A stretch of DNA of 64,000 nucleotides, from assembly GCF_030534335.1 (NCBI RefSeq), contig NZ_CP130565.1, forward strand, positions 2,129,501 to 2,193,500, written 5' to 3'. The notes under the pieces were generated by a model, which was not told the DNA's origin, did not search any database, and saw only the letters and a list, made by a program, of their open reading frames with translations. The stretch comes from Marivirga harenae (GTDB lineage: Bacteria; Bacteroidota; Bacteroidia; Cytophagales; Cyclobacteriaceae). Positions 28,418-35,017 of the stretch are shown here, piece by piece. A program made the translations under genes and the position numbers. Each line of letters begins with the position of its first letter. Within the stretch, counting starts at the first letter, position 1.

Positions 28418-29437
28418 ATGTTTGTTTGTAAAAATTGTTTCTCAGATAAGGAGTTAAGAGCATTCATAGAATCTTTAGGTAAAACAGGTAATTGTGATGT
28501 TTGTAATTCAAATAATATTGCTGCTATTGAACTTACAGAACTTCTTGATTTCTTTCAAGAATTCCTTGAAAACTTCCGTAGGAGTGATACTGGAATACCA
28601 TTGAAATCTAAAATTCAGGAGAGCTGGAGTTTCTTTTCATCTCTAGATTCTGCTTCAAAAATTCTTAACGCTGTAATTGGAAAAATTAATACTGAGATTG
28701 AAAACTCGAGTGATCTTGTTGATTATAAAGGGGAGATAATTTCAAATTATTCTTACTGGAATGAACTTAAAGAGATAATAAAAACCGAAAGAAGGTTCAT
28801 CCCTGACATTGAAACAATTAAGGAATTAGGGTGGGATGGTTTTTTTAATACGCAATATGAATTAATTCCAGATGTAAAGCTTTATCGAGCACGGGTTCAT
28901 CATCAAGGTGGAAATAAGGCCTACAATTCTTCAGAAATGATGTGTCCACCGCCTACATTGACTAAAGGAGGAAGAGCAAATCCTACAGGAATACCCTTCC
29001 TATACTTGAGTGATAATCCAGACACTGTGCTGTACGAAGTCAGAGCTTCTTACCTAGATGAATTAAGCATAGGAGAATTCCACCTTGTTGCTGAGAAAAA
29101 TTCGATAAGAATTGTAGACTTCACAGAGGACACCCCACTTTTTCAGCCAGACCAAAAAATTGAAACTACAATTAAATCAAGACTATTGAGAGAGCTAATC
29201 AGCAGAGACCTCTCGAAGCCTATGAGAAGGTATGACACAGAAGTGGACTATATTCCTACTCAGTTTATATGCGAATTCATAAAGATTTATACAGGGGCAA
29301 GTGGAATTAGATTTAGTAGCTCACTGCACCCAGAAGGAAATAATATTGTGATTTTTGACCAAGATATAATGGAATGTAATAAGGTCACATTAAAAAAGGT
29401 AAGCTTGGTGAACCTAGGATCAACTGAGCTTAAATGA
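28418..29437 (+). CDS. Zinc-ribbon, helical linker and RES-domain protein (predicted NAD-consuming toxin)
   Basis: The 339-residue product starts with a zinc ribbon (Cys4-x2-Cys7 and Cys26-x2-Cys29), continues with about 110 mostly helical residues of the kind annotated as HEPN-associated, and ends with a RES domain: KLYRARVH (Arg157, Arg159), GGRANPTGIPFLYLSDN (Arg186, Tyr196) and TVLYEVRA (Glu207). RES domains of ParT/MbcT toxins destroy NAD+ or ADP-ribosylate targets. The ATG at 28418 lies one base after the previous stop; an in-frame GTG at 28406 would overlap that gene. The operon context suggests an abortive-infection effector; this is inference. Confidence 0.8.
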   Translation: MFVCKNCFSDKELRAFIESLGKTGNCDVCNSNNIAAIELTELLDFFQEFLENFRRSDTGIPLKSKIQESWSFFSSLDSASKILNAVIGKINTEIENSSDLVDYKGEIISNYSYWNELKEIIKTERRFIPDIETIKELGWDGFFNTQYELIPDVKLYRARVHHQGGNKAYNSSEMMCPPPTLTKGGRANPTGIPFLYLSDNPDTVLYEVRASYLDELSIGEFHLVAEKNSIRIVDFTEDTPLFQPDQKIETTIKSRLLRELISRDLSKPMRRYDTEVDYIPTQFICEFIKIYTGASGIRFSSSLHPEGNNIVIFDQDIMECNKVTLKKVSLVNLGSTELK

Positions 29438-29451
29438 AAACACGAAAGCAC

Positions 29452-29514
29452 AACAAAATGTATAGCGCATAGCTACCCTTCGGGATAGCAACGACACTAT
29501 ACATAGACGTTACC
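29452..29514. repeat. attC-like palindrome P1 after the three-gene operon
   Basis: Starts with AAC (29452) 15 bases after the RES stop and ends with ACGTTACC. Outer arms ATGTATAG (29458-29465) and CTATACAT (29497-29504) are perfect. An inner hairpin GCTACCC/GGGATAGC with a one-base bulge is at about 29471-29489. About 60 bases, within the size range of true attC sites, but the GTTACC end is not the standard GTTRRRY. Confidence 0.6.
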
Positions 29515-29542
29515 TTTCATAACAGGGCACATTATAGAACAC

Positions 29543-30067
29543 ATGAAAATAATCCTTTTTACCATCACCTTTTTTGTCTCACTGTCAATTAACGGACAAG
29601 GTTTACATGATCGTCACCCGGAACTATCAAAGTTTGCTAAAAATATTGATAACCAATTAGAATCATACAAATCAGTTATCCTTGAAAACGAGGAGTTTCT
29701 TGAAAATATGACGGATGGAGGAGGAATTCTAAAAGGATATTTTTCTGGGGACAAAATCGTTAAAATTGAACTTTGGGCTGGAGTTTCTAACGGCAAGCAT
29801 GAATTTGACTACTATTTTAAAGATTCTGAACTGTACTATATAGTTGAGTCATTTAAGCGATATTCCTATGACGTGGATTCTGACACCTGGGACTACTCAA
29901 AAATGGACCAGGTCTTCCATGGCGACTATCTCTTCTCACCTACTTTTGATTACGAAACTATGGGGCACAACAGATTCGAAAATGACGAAATTGACCCCGA
30001 AGAGATATTAGCTGAGGAAGTAGAAAAGTATTTAACACTTTTGGACGAGAAAAGAAACGAAAGGTAA
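29543..30067 (+). CDS. Secreted protein of unknown function (cassette 2)
   Basis: A 174-residue product with a signal peptide (KIILFTITFFVSLSINGQG). The mature part is acidic, with a two-layer pattern: helix KNIDNQLESYKSVILENEEF, a glycine motif MTDGGGILKGYFSGDKIVKI, strands, and a highly acidic C-terminus (EIDPEEILAEEVEKY). No family recognised. Its stop codon TAA is part of the AAC start of the palindrome P2. As a single-gene unit between palindromes it behaves like an integron cassette. Confidence 0.7.
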   Translation: MKIILFTITFFVSLSINGQGLHDRHPELSKFAKNIDNQLESYKSVILENEEFLENMTDGGGILKGYFSGDKIVKIELWAGVSNGKHEFDYYFKDSELYYIVESFKRYSYDVDSDTWDYSKMDQVFHGDYLFSPTFDYETMGHNRFENDEIDPEEILAEEVEKYLTLLDEKRNER

Positions 30068-30300
30068 CATAATATAAAAACCCATTTGCTCACCACCTTG
30101 TAGATTGTTGAGTGCTAAATAGCCCGTAATTTATGCTTGCTTTTCATAGCGAGCAATCAAGGATATTGCTTTGAGCATTTTTAGTAGTTATTGATTCTAA
30201 GCTTTTACAATTAATGAAGTGTATCAGTTTGAGGAGAAAGCATAAATTACTACTTTCAGTATTTCATAGCCTAGTATAGCCAACGCATTTTAGCCGGGCG
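30063..30300. repeat. Giant palindrome P2 (paralogue of P5)
   Basis: About 238 bases starting GGTAACATAATATAAAAACCC-like (within the stop of the preceding gene) and ending before the IS110-type element. The inner arms GTAATTTATGCTT (about 30130) and AAGCATAAATTAC (about 30238-30250) are near perfect. Roughly four fifths of the bases match P5 at 34122-34365, including TTTATGCTTGCTTTTCATAG and GAGAAAGCATAAATTACTAC. The right end lacks the GCGTTA box of other copies, probably because of the IS insertion. Confidence 0.7.
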
Positions 30301-30328
30301 ATATCCATGATAATTTCAAGCTTTTCAT

Positions 30329-31354
30329 CTATTTTTTATCCAATTTCTCTACATATGGTGTTCCTCGTTTAACAACCGCTACTACTCTATGTAATAATTT
30401 ATTCCGAACTGCATTGATGGCACTCTTTTTCCCTTTACCTTCTTCTACTTTTCTCAAGTAATAATTCCGTAATTCCTCATGACACCTAATGGCATTCATC
30501 GAAGCCATATGTAGATGGCTTTTCAACACCTTATTGGCAAACTTAGAGGTGCCTGCTGGTGCATAAACACTTGTCCCACTCTGATACTCAAAAGGAGCTA
30601 CACCACAATAGCAAGCTAATTTTCTACCATCTAGCATTCTACTAAAGCCATGGGTGTACACAATCAGATCTATTGCTAGTACTTTACCCACACTCTTTAC
30701 TGAAGTGATCAACTCATATAATGCTCGTACTTCTTTATCAATACTTACCAGCTCTAACATCTTGGCCTCGACCTTTTCTATGGAATTCTTTAAACCCGTC
30801 AGTGCTTGTCTACACATGGAGCGCATTTCTCTTCCTGCTTTCTTATCAAAAGTCTCCATTTCCTTGATGGCTTTCTCCTGACTCTCTTTGCTTTTCATTA
30901 AACGAACCCTAGTTCGCATTAAGTACTGAAGCCTATCTAGGGTGGTAGACGTCAGTTGTACTAATTTAGCCTCCTTTTGATGAGTGTAAGCAAAGATGGC
31001 TATCCGCTCGGCATCGATTTTGTCCGACTTGCCTCTTACTAAGCCCATACTTCTTTTAATGTGTAAAGAAGATTCCATCCAAACTTTACAGCCTCTACTC
31101 AATAGGTATTTTACTAGATTTCTGGTATAGATTCCGGTATGTTCCATGCAGAACAAGCTTTGACTTTCCACTTCATTACCCAAGCTTTTCATCCACCGTT
31201 TCATATTCAAATAACCCTCCTTAGTGTTAGTCAACACTTTTGTTTCATACTCACCAGTCGTGGTATCAATCATGCATACGTCTAAACTCTCCTTACTTAC
31301 ATCAATTCCTATGATGTAAGCGTACATTGTTTGATTAAGTGACAGTTTCTTCAT
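30329..31354 (-). CDS. IS110-family transposase
   Basis: RuvC-like DEDD transposase with a C-terminal serine-containing Tnp domain. The 341-residue product has the N-terminal motif YIIGIDVSKESLDVCM with the first catalytic Asp, KSDKIDAERIAIFAY in the DEDD domain, a coiled-coil centre, then SVKSVGKVLAIDLI and the C-terminal region DGRKLACYCGVAPFEYQSG and TSVYAPAGTSKFANK that holds the nucleophilic Ser. It is intact. An alternative ATG ten codons later (MYAYIIGID) is possible. Confidence 0.93.
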   Translation of the reverse strand: MKKLSLNQTMYAYIIGIDVSKESLDVCMIDTTTGEYETKVLTNTKEGYLNMKRWMKSLGNEVESQSLFCMEHTGIYTRNLVKYLLSRGCKVWMESSLHIKRSMGLVRGKSDKIDAERIAIFAYTHQKEAKLVQLTSTTLDRLQYLMRTRVRLMKSKESQEKAIKEMETFDKKAGREMRSMCRQALTGLKNSIEKVEAKMLELVSIDKEVRALYELITSVKSVGKVLAIDLIVYTHGFSRMLDGRKLACYCGVAPFEYQSGTSVYAPAGTSKFANKVLKSHLHMASMNAIRCHEELRNYYLRKVEEGKGKKSAINAVRNKLLHRVVAVVKRGTPYVEKLDKK

Positions 31355-31379
31355 AATTTCATTTAATTAAATTCTAAAC

Positions 31380-31510
31380 CTTGGTATTGGGTCCACGTGG
31401 TCAACGTTCCCTGATATCCATTTGAATCTGTAAATGAGAAGCAGTTTGCCGAATCGCCCGATAGGTCTTAATACCTGGTCAGCGCATGGTACTCAAACTG
31501 CTTCTTTTTC
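31380..31510 (-). ncRNA. Candidate IS110 bridge RNA
   Basis: The non-coding region upstream of the transposase start holds a perfect 11-bp stem (GAAGCAGTTTG at 31438-31448, CAAACTGCTTC at 31494-31504) enclosing 45 bases with an inner AGGT/ACCT hairpin. IS110-group elements encode a bridge RNA at this position (5' of the recombinase gene) that pairs with donor and target DNA through internal loops. On the minus strand the RNA would start near 31510. The assignment is by position and structure only. Confidence 0.5.
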
Positions 31511-31597
31511 TTTATTAATTTAAGGATTTTATAATAAATGGAAATCTTGGAATAATGATATGGTTACAATCTAAAGGTTGGCAACCATGACCGAAAA

Positions 31598-32176
31598 ATG
31601 AAGATTCTACTCCACTTAATAATTATTGCATTAGTCTTTTCTTGCAACGGCAAGACTGAACAGGAAAGCAAGGAAACTCGAAGTGTATCAAATCCAGCAG
31701 ACTCAAGCGAACTTTCTGAGCTTCTTAAAGTAGAAAAGACACAGGCTCCTGCAAAAAAACCTACTGAATCAGAAACAAGACAAAAAACAGTGTCATTTAA
31801 CTCGTTAAGATCTGAGCCATGTAATGTTAAAGTAATCCTCTACGTCCATCAGAATATTGATAGCTTGACAAAAGGTACAATTGATATGTTTTTAACGGTT
31901 TTCTCAGAGGAATGCGACAATCATGTTGAGTTTTCAGAATTCAGTCAAGAGATGATATTTGAGGTATTTAGCAAGTATCCAAAAGACGTTGCTGAACTAA
32001 TAACAAAAAACAACTACGACTTGAACGCCATTACATCAGAACTTTGTTGCCCTTTACTCGACCCTGAAGTCAAGCCAATTATTAAAGATTTCGAGACTTT
32101 TGAGATTAGTAGTCCCAAAATAGATAGTATACTCATCGCACTCAATAGAGCTTTAGAATCCCAGACTAATGAATAG
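31598..32176 (+). CDS. Small lipoprotein, function unknown (cassette 3)
   Basis: A 192-residue product with a lipoprotein signal (LIIIALVFSCNGK; Cys16 is the probable lipid site), a polar linker rich in Glu, Lys and Pro, and a folded part from about residue 70 with cysteines in EPCNVKV, SEECDNH and SELCCPLL. No family recognised. A single-gene unit directly before palindrome P3; the stop TAG lies seven bases before GCCAAC. Confidence 0.7.
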   Translation: MKILLHLIIIALVFSCNGKTEQESKETRSVSNPADSSELSELLKVEKTQAPAKKPTESETRQKTVSFNSLRSEPCNVKVILYVHQNIDSLTKGTIDMFLTVFSEECDNHVEFSEFSQEMIFEVFSKYPKDVAELITKNNYDLNAITSELCCPLLDPEVKPIIKDFETFEISSPKIDSILIALNRALESQTNE

Positions 32177-32182
32177 ACGTTT

Positions 32183-32374
32183 GCCAACATTCTGTCATAA
32201 ATCATGGCTGTTAGTAGGTTCTTGTTCCTTTGGCTCTTTGTAGAAAGCCCGTCAATACGCAGGATTGCCTTATTGGTAAAAGTTAATTTAATAAGCCAAT
32301 CCTGCGGATTGCCTCGGTAGTTAACGCAAATTTTTATACTTTTAATCGGCCACGAATTTATACAGTGGCGTTAG
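32183..32374. repeat. Long palindrome P3 (paralogue of P6)
   Basis: Runs from GCCAAC to GCGTTAG (192 bases). Outer arms CTGTCATAAATCATGGC and GCCACGAATTTATACAG pair with a few indels; inner arms GCAGGATTG and CAATCCTGC are perfect. P6 at 34804-34995 shares TCATGGCTGTTA, GCAGGATT, ATTACCTCGGTA-type and GGC.ACGAATTTAT blocks in the same order. Confidence 0.7.
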
Positions 32375-32396
32375 AATCAATTGCTCCCAAATCTAA

Positions 32397-33380
32397 ATGA
32401 ATCAAAAACTCTCGAAATTTTTACTAATCCTTGGCCTTCCAATTTCCATAGCTCTCTGTTTTCGTTTCTTGTTTGGAAGCTCTTGGAATGACATTTGGTC
32501 AGTAATGACTGTTTCGTTCCTTGCTGGTCTTCCTTACCTCGTTGGTGTCATAACAATCTACTTTTCAAAGGAAGAAAACATAAAGAGTTTAGGATACCGC
32601 ATTATAACGCCATGGATTCCAATTTTTGCTTTTTTCATTATCACTCTTGTTTTTTCCCTTGAAGGTTGGGCATGTTGGATTATGATTTTACCGCTATTCA
32701 TGTTTTTTGCAAGCTTAGGAGGTGTAACCTGTGGGTATTTTAGACTCAGGAAACTTAAAAGGTCTAGTAAACTTCAAATCTCATTGGCATTTTTACTTCC
32801 AATTCTGATTGGACCAATTGAACATGAATTCGCTTCATCAAGATCACTTAGTCAAGCATACACTTCTATTGAAATTAATGCTACACCAGAGGCTATTTGG
32901 AAAAATGTAACACGAGTGTCGGTAATTTCTGACAAGGAACAAAACCGGTCCATCAACAGCTTTCTTGGCATACCAGAGCCAAGAAAAGCAGAATTGAATT
33001 ATGAAGGAATTGGAGCAGTTCGTGAAGCCTCATTCTCTGGTGGACTGATATTCACTGAAATCGTTACCTCTTATGAACATGAGCAATTTATGGAGTTCAC
33101 CATTGAACCGAATACTGGCGAGATTCCTTCAACAACATTTGACGAACATGTTTTAATTGGTGGCGAGTATTTTGACGTTTTAAAAGGAACCTATAAACTG
33201 AAACAAATCTCACCTTCAACTTTTGAACTCCAGCTCTGGAGCGAGTTTGAACTGAACACTTCCTTCAACTGGTATTCCGAATTTTGGGCACGACTTATAA
33301 TGAAGGACATTCAGAACAACATACTGAAAGTAATTAAGAAACGAGCCGAAAAAAAGATTCTAACAAACGCTGATGAATGA
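32397..33380 (+). CDS. Membrane protein with SRPBCC-like C-terminal domain (cassette 4)
   Basis: A 327-residue product. Residues 1-150 hold about five hydrophobic segments (for example VMTVSFLAGLPYLVGVITIY and IFAFFIITLVFSLEG). From about residue 155 a soluble domain begins with YTSIEINATPEAIWKNVTRV, the pattern of START/SRPBCC (polyketide cyclase-type) ligand-binding domains. No precise function can be given. Its last codons contain the AAC that opens palindrome P4. Confidence 0.7.
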   Translation: MNQKLSKFLLILGLPISIALCFRFLFGSSWNDIWSVMTVSFLAGLPYLVGVITIYFSKEENIKSLGYRIITPWIPIFAFFIITLVFSLEGWACWIMILPLFMFFASLGGVTCGYFRLRKLKRSSKLQISLAFLLPILIGPIEHEFASSRSLSQAYTSIEINATPEAIWKNVTRVSVISDKEQNRSINSFLGIPEPRKAELNYEGIGAVREASFSGGLIFTEIVTSYEHEQFMEFTIEPNTGEIPSTTFDEHVLIGGEYFDVLKGTYKLKQISPSTFELQLWSEFELNTSFNWYSEFWARLIMKDIQNNILKVIKKRAEKKILTNADE

Positions 33381-33518
33381 ATGGGGTTTCATCAGTCAGG
33401 ACAGATGGGCGGTACTTGGAAAGTCAGCCACAATTTGTAAATTTATTTATGGCTGTGGCTGTGTGCGGATGGCAAGTTTGGTTGTTTCTAAACCCCACTC
33501 ATCATAGCTAGGCGTTAC
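33361..33518. repeat. Long palindrome P4
   Basis: 158 bases from TAACAAACGCTGATGA (overlapping the end of the preceding gene) to GGCGTTAC. Outer arms GGGGTTT and AAACCCC with flanking TGATGA/TCATCA; inner arms CAGCCACA and TGTGGCTG. It does not share its centre with P2/P5 or P3/P6, but has the same outer plan. Confidence 0.65.
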
Positions 33519-33557
33519 TTTGAATTGCAGTTTCAAACAACTTTCATCACTTATTCG

Positions 33558-33565
33558 TATATTTA
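33558..33565 (+). promoter_or_regulatory. -7-like element before the antitoxin gene
   Basis: TATATTTA differs from TAnnTTTG by the last base and ends four bases before the ATG at 33570, the same near-leaderless spacing as at 26587. It also supports 33570 over an upstream in-frame start at 33525. Confidence 0.4.
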
Positions 33566-33569
33566 CATT

Positions 33570-33758
33570 ATGAGTAGAGAAGAAGTAAAATCAGAAATCA
33601 ATAAGATGCTAGAGAGCATCCCTGAAGAAGCTTTACAGGAAGTTTTTGACTACTTAAAGTCTGTCAAGAACAAATCTACAGATTCAATTTCATTATCTAA
33701 AAATCTCCGGACAATACTAACTGAAGACAAAGAGCTATTAGAAAGATTGGCTAAATGA
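33570..33758 (+). CDS. Putative antitoxin of a Doc-type toxin-antitoxin pair (cassette 5)
   Basis: A 62-residue acidic, helical product (MSREEVKSEINKMLESIPEE, ending EDKELLERLAK). It overlaps the following Doc toxin gene by four bases (ATGA), the usual antitoxin-first arrangement. The N-terminal part resembles small addiction-module proteins of the DUF2281 kind rather than classical Phd; the antitoxin role is inferred from context. Confidence 0.7.
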   Translation: MSREEVKSEINKMLESIPEEALQEVFDYLKSVKNKSTDSISLSKNLRTILTEDKELLERLAK

Positions 33759-34126
33759 TCTCCGAGGAAGAAGCTGCCGAAATTCACGATATCTTAATCG
33801 ACAAATTTGGCGGATCAAGAGGTATCCGTGACAAAGAATTATTGAATTCAGCTGTAAATCGTCCCTACCAAACATTTGATGGAAAAGAGCTCTATCCCAC
33901 AGCAATTGACAAAGCCGCTGCAATTCTTGAAAGTATAGTGAAAAATCATCCATTTTCTGATGGTAATAAAAGGACTGGATACGTTTTATCAAGACTTATG
34001 ATAATGAATGATAAGCTCGATATTTATGCAGATCAAGACGAAAAATATGACTTGGTTATTTCAGTTTCAAAAGGCGAGAAAGATTTCGAACAGATAAAAG
34101 ATTGGCTTGAAAAACACTCAAGGTAA
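33755..34126 (+). CDS. doc: Doc-family (death-on-curing) toxin
   Basis: Fic-fold enzyme; phage P1 Doc phosphorylates EF-Tu. The 123-residue product has the complete motif NHPFSDGNKRTG (residues 69-80), the short Doc length, and GGSRGIRDKELLNSAVNRPY upstream, typical of Doc. It overlaps the antitoxin gene by four bases. Its stop codon is part of GGTAAC, the left end of palindrome P5. Toxin-antitoxin pairs are frequent stabilisers of large cassette arrays. Confidence 0.88.
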   Translation: MISEEEAAEIHDILIDKFGGSRGIRDKELLNSAVNRPYQTFDGKELYPTAIDKAAAILESIVKNHPFSDGNKRTGYVLSRLMIMNDKLDIYADQDEKYDLVISVSKGEKDFEQIKDWLEKHSR

Positions 34127-34365
34127 CAAGATATAAAACCCATTTGCTAACCACCCGGTGGCAAAGTGTCTGCTAAATACCCCGTAATTTATGCTTGCTT
34201 TTCATAGCTGGCAACCAAGGATAATGCTTTGGCAAACTCTGGAGTCTAGTTATTCTAAGCTTTTGCAATTAATGAAGGGTATCAGTTTGGGGAGAAAGCA
34301 TAAATTACTACTTTCAGTATTCCATAGACCAGTAAAACAAACGGGTTTTTACACGCGCCCCTTAG
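34122..34365. repeat. Giant palindrome P5 (paralogue of P2)
   Basis: About 244 bases from GGTAACAAGATATAAAACCC to CGCGCCCCTTAG. Outer arms AAAACCCATTTG and CAAACGGGTTTT; inner arms GTAATTTATGCTT and AAGCATAAATTAC. Matches P2 over its whole length with scattered changes. Confidence 0.7.
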
Positions 34366-34373
34366 CAATCAAA

Positions 34374-34796
34374 ATGAAAATTGAAATCAATAAGACATTC
34401 AAACTAAAGAAAGGAGAAATTTCATTTGACCCAAGTGGACTGAAAATTTCAGATAACTCTAAGAAACAAAATCTAATGCAATTATTAAGCTCGGGTATGT
34501 GGACGATTTATGGAGTAATATCTGTATTTAGATATTTTAAAACGGGCGACCAATTTTTACTCTGGTCAGGTTTGTTTATTGGTTTAGCTCATTTGGTGCT
34601 TTTCTCCTTAAATCTATTTCGGTCAAACAAGAATGTAATTTTATTTGACGACATAAAGTCTATAAAAGTTGGAGAGCGGTTCAGCAATAAAGTATTAGAC
34701 ATTAGATTAAAAAACAATAGACTTCGAAGAGTTACTGGCGTACAAAATTCGCAAGAACTTGACGACTATATAAATCAAATATTGAGAACAAGATAG
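34374..34796 (+). CDS. Small membrane protein, function unknown (cassette 6)
   Basis: The ATG at 34374 is chosen because the longer open frame upstream (from 34191) lies inside palindrome P5. The 140-residue product has an N-terminal polar part (KKGEISFDPSGLKI), two hydrophobic segments at about residues 40-80 (MWTIYGVISVF; LLWSGLFIGLAHLVLF) and a C-terminal strand-rich part (ILFDDIKSIKVGERF, VLDIRLKNNRLRRV) reminiscent of bacterial PH-like domains. No function known. Confidence 0.65.
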   Translation: MKIEINKTFKLKKGEISFDPSGLKISDNSKKQNLMQLLSSGMWTIYGVISVFRYFKTGDQFLLWSGLFIGLAHLVLFSLNLFRSNKNVILFDDIKSIKVGERFSNKVLDIRLKNNRLRRVTGVQNSQELDDYINQILRTR

Positions 34797-34803
34797 ATCG
34801 AGG

Positions 34804-34995
34804 TTGTTAGCATTCTTTTAAAAATCATGGCTGTTATGAGGTTAATGTGATTTCATTTTACCGTAGACGGCACGGTAAACTGCAGGATTTACTTTTTTAT
34901 GAAAATTAATCTAAAGAATATAATCCTACCAATTACCTCGGTATTTAACTTAAATTTTTATAATTTTAATAGGCTACGAATTTATTGACTGGCTT
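34804..34995. repeat. Long palindrome P6 (degenerate paralogue of P3)
   Basis: About 192 bases following cassette 6. Shares the block order of P3, but its outer ends are decayed: TTGTTAGCATTC instead of GCCAACATTC on the left, and CTGGCTTGATG instead of GTGGCGTTAGAA on the right. Likely an old or inactive copy. Confidence 0.6.
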
Positions 34996-35017
34996 GATGA
35001 ATTAAAAACCAGACGAA

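Larger units (their letters stand above)
30301..31590 (-). mobile_element. IS110-family insertion sequence (ends approximate)
   Basis: Contains one transposase gene on the minus strand, with about 28 bases after it and about 240 non-coding bases before it that form a long hairpin. IS110 elements lack terminal inverted repeats and usually do not duplicate their target, so the borders are estimated from where palindrome P2 ends and where cassette 3 begins. Confidence 0.65.

Noticed and set aside
29461-29514. tRNA-like fold in palindrome P1
   Set aside because: The hairpins do not make a cloverleaf and no CCA end or T-loop consensus is present.
31438-31515. Simple plus-strand terminator instead of bridge RNA
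   Set aside because: The stem is followed by T5CT3 on the plus strand and could terminate, but there is no plus-strand gene directly upstream; the 45-base structured centre fits an IS110 guide RNA better. Not fully excluded.
33525-33569. Extended start for the antitoxin gene
   Set aside because: The 15 extra codons overlap the promoter-like TATATTTA and give an atypical N-terminus; MSREEVKSEI at 33570 is the natural start.
34191-34373. Extended N-terminus for the cassette 6 gene
   Set aside because: The added 61 codons lie entirely inside palindrome P5, which is repeated at P2 without this frame; the ATG at 34374 follows the palindrome.
26399-34995. CRISPR array
   Set aside because: Repeats are long, diverse and separated by whole genes; no short regularly spaced repeats and no cas genes.
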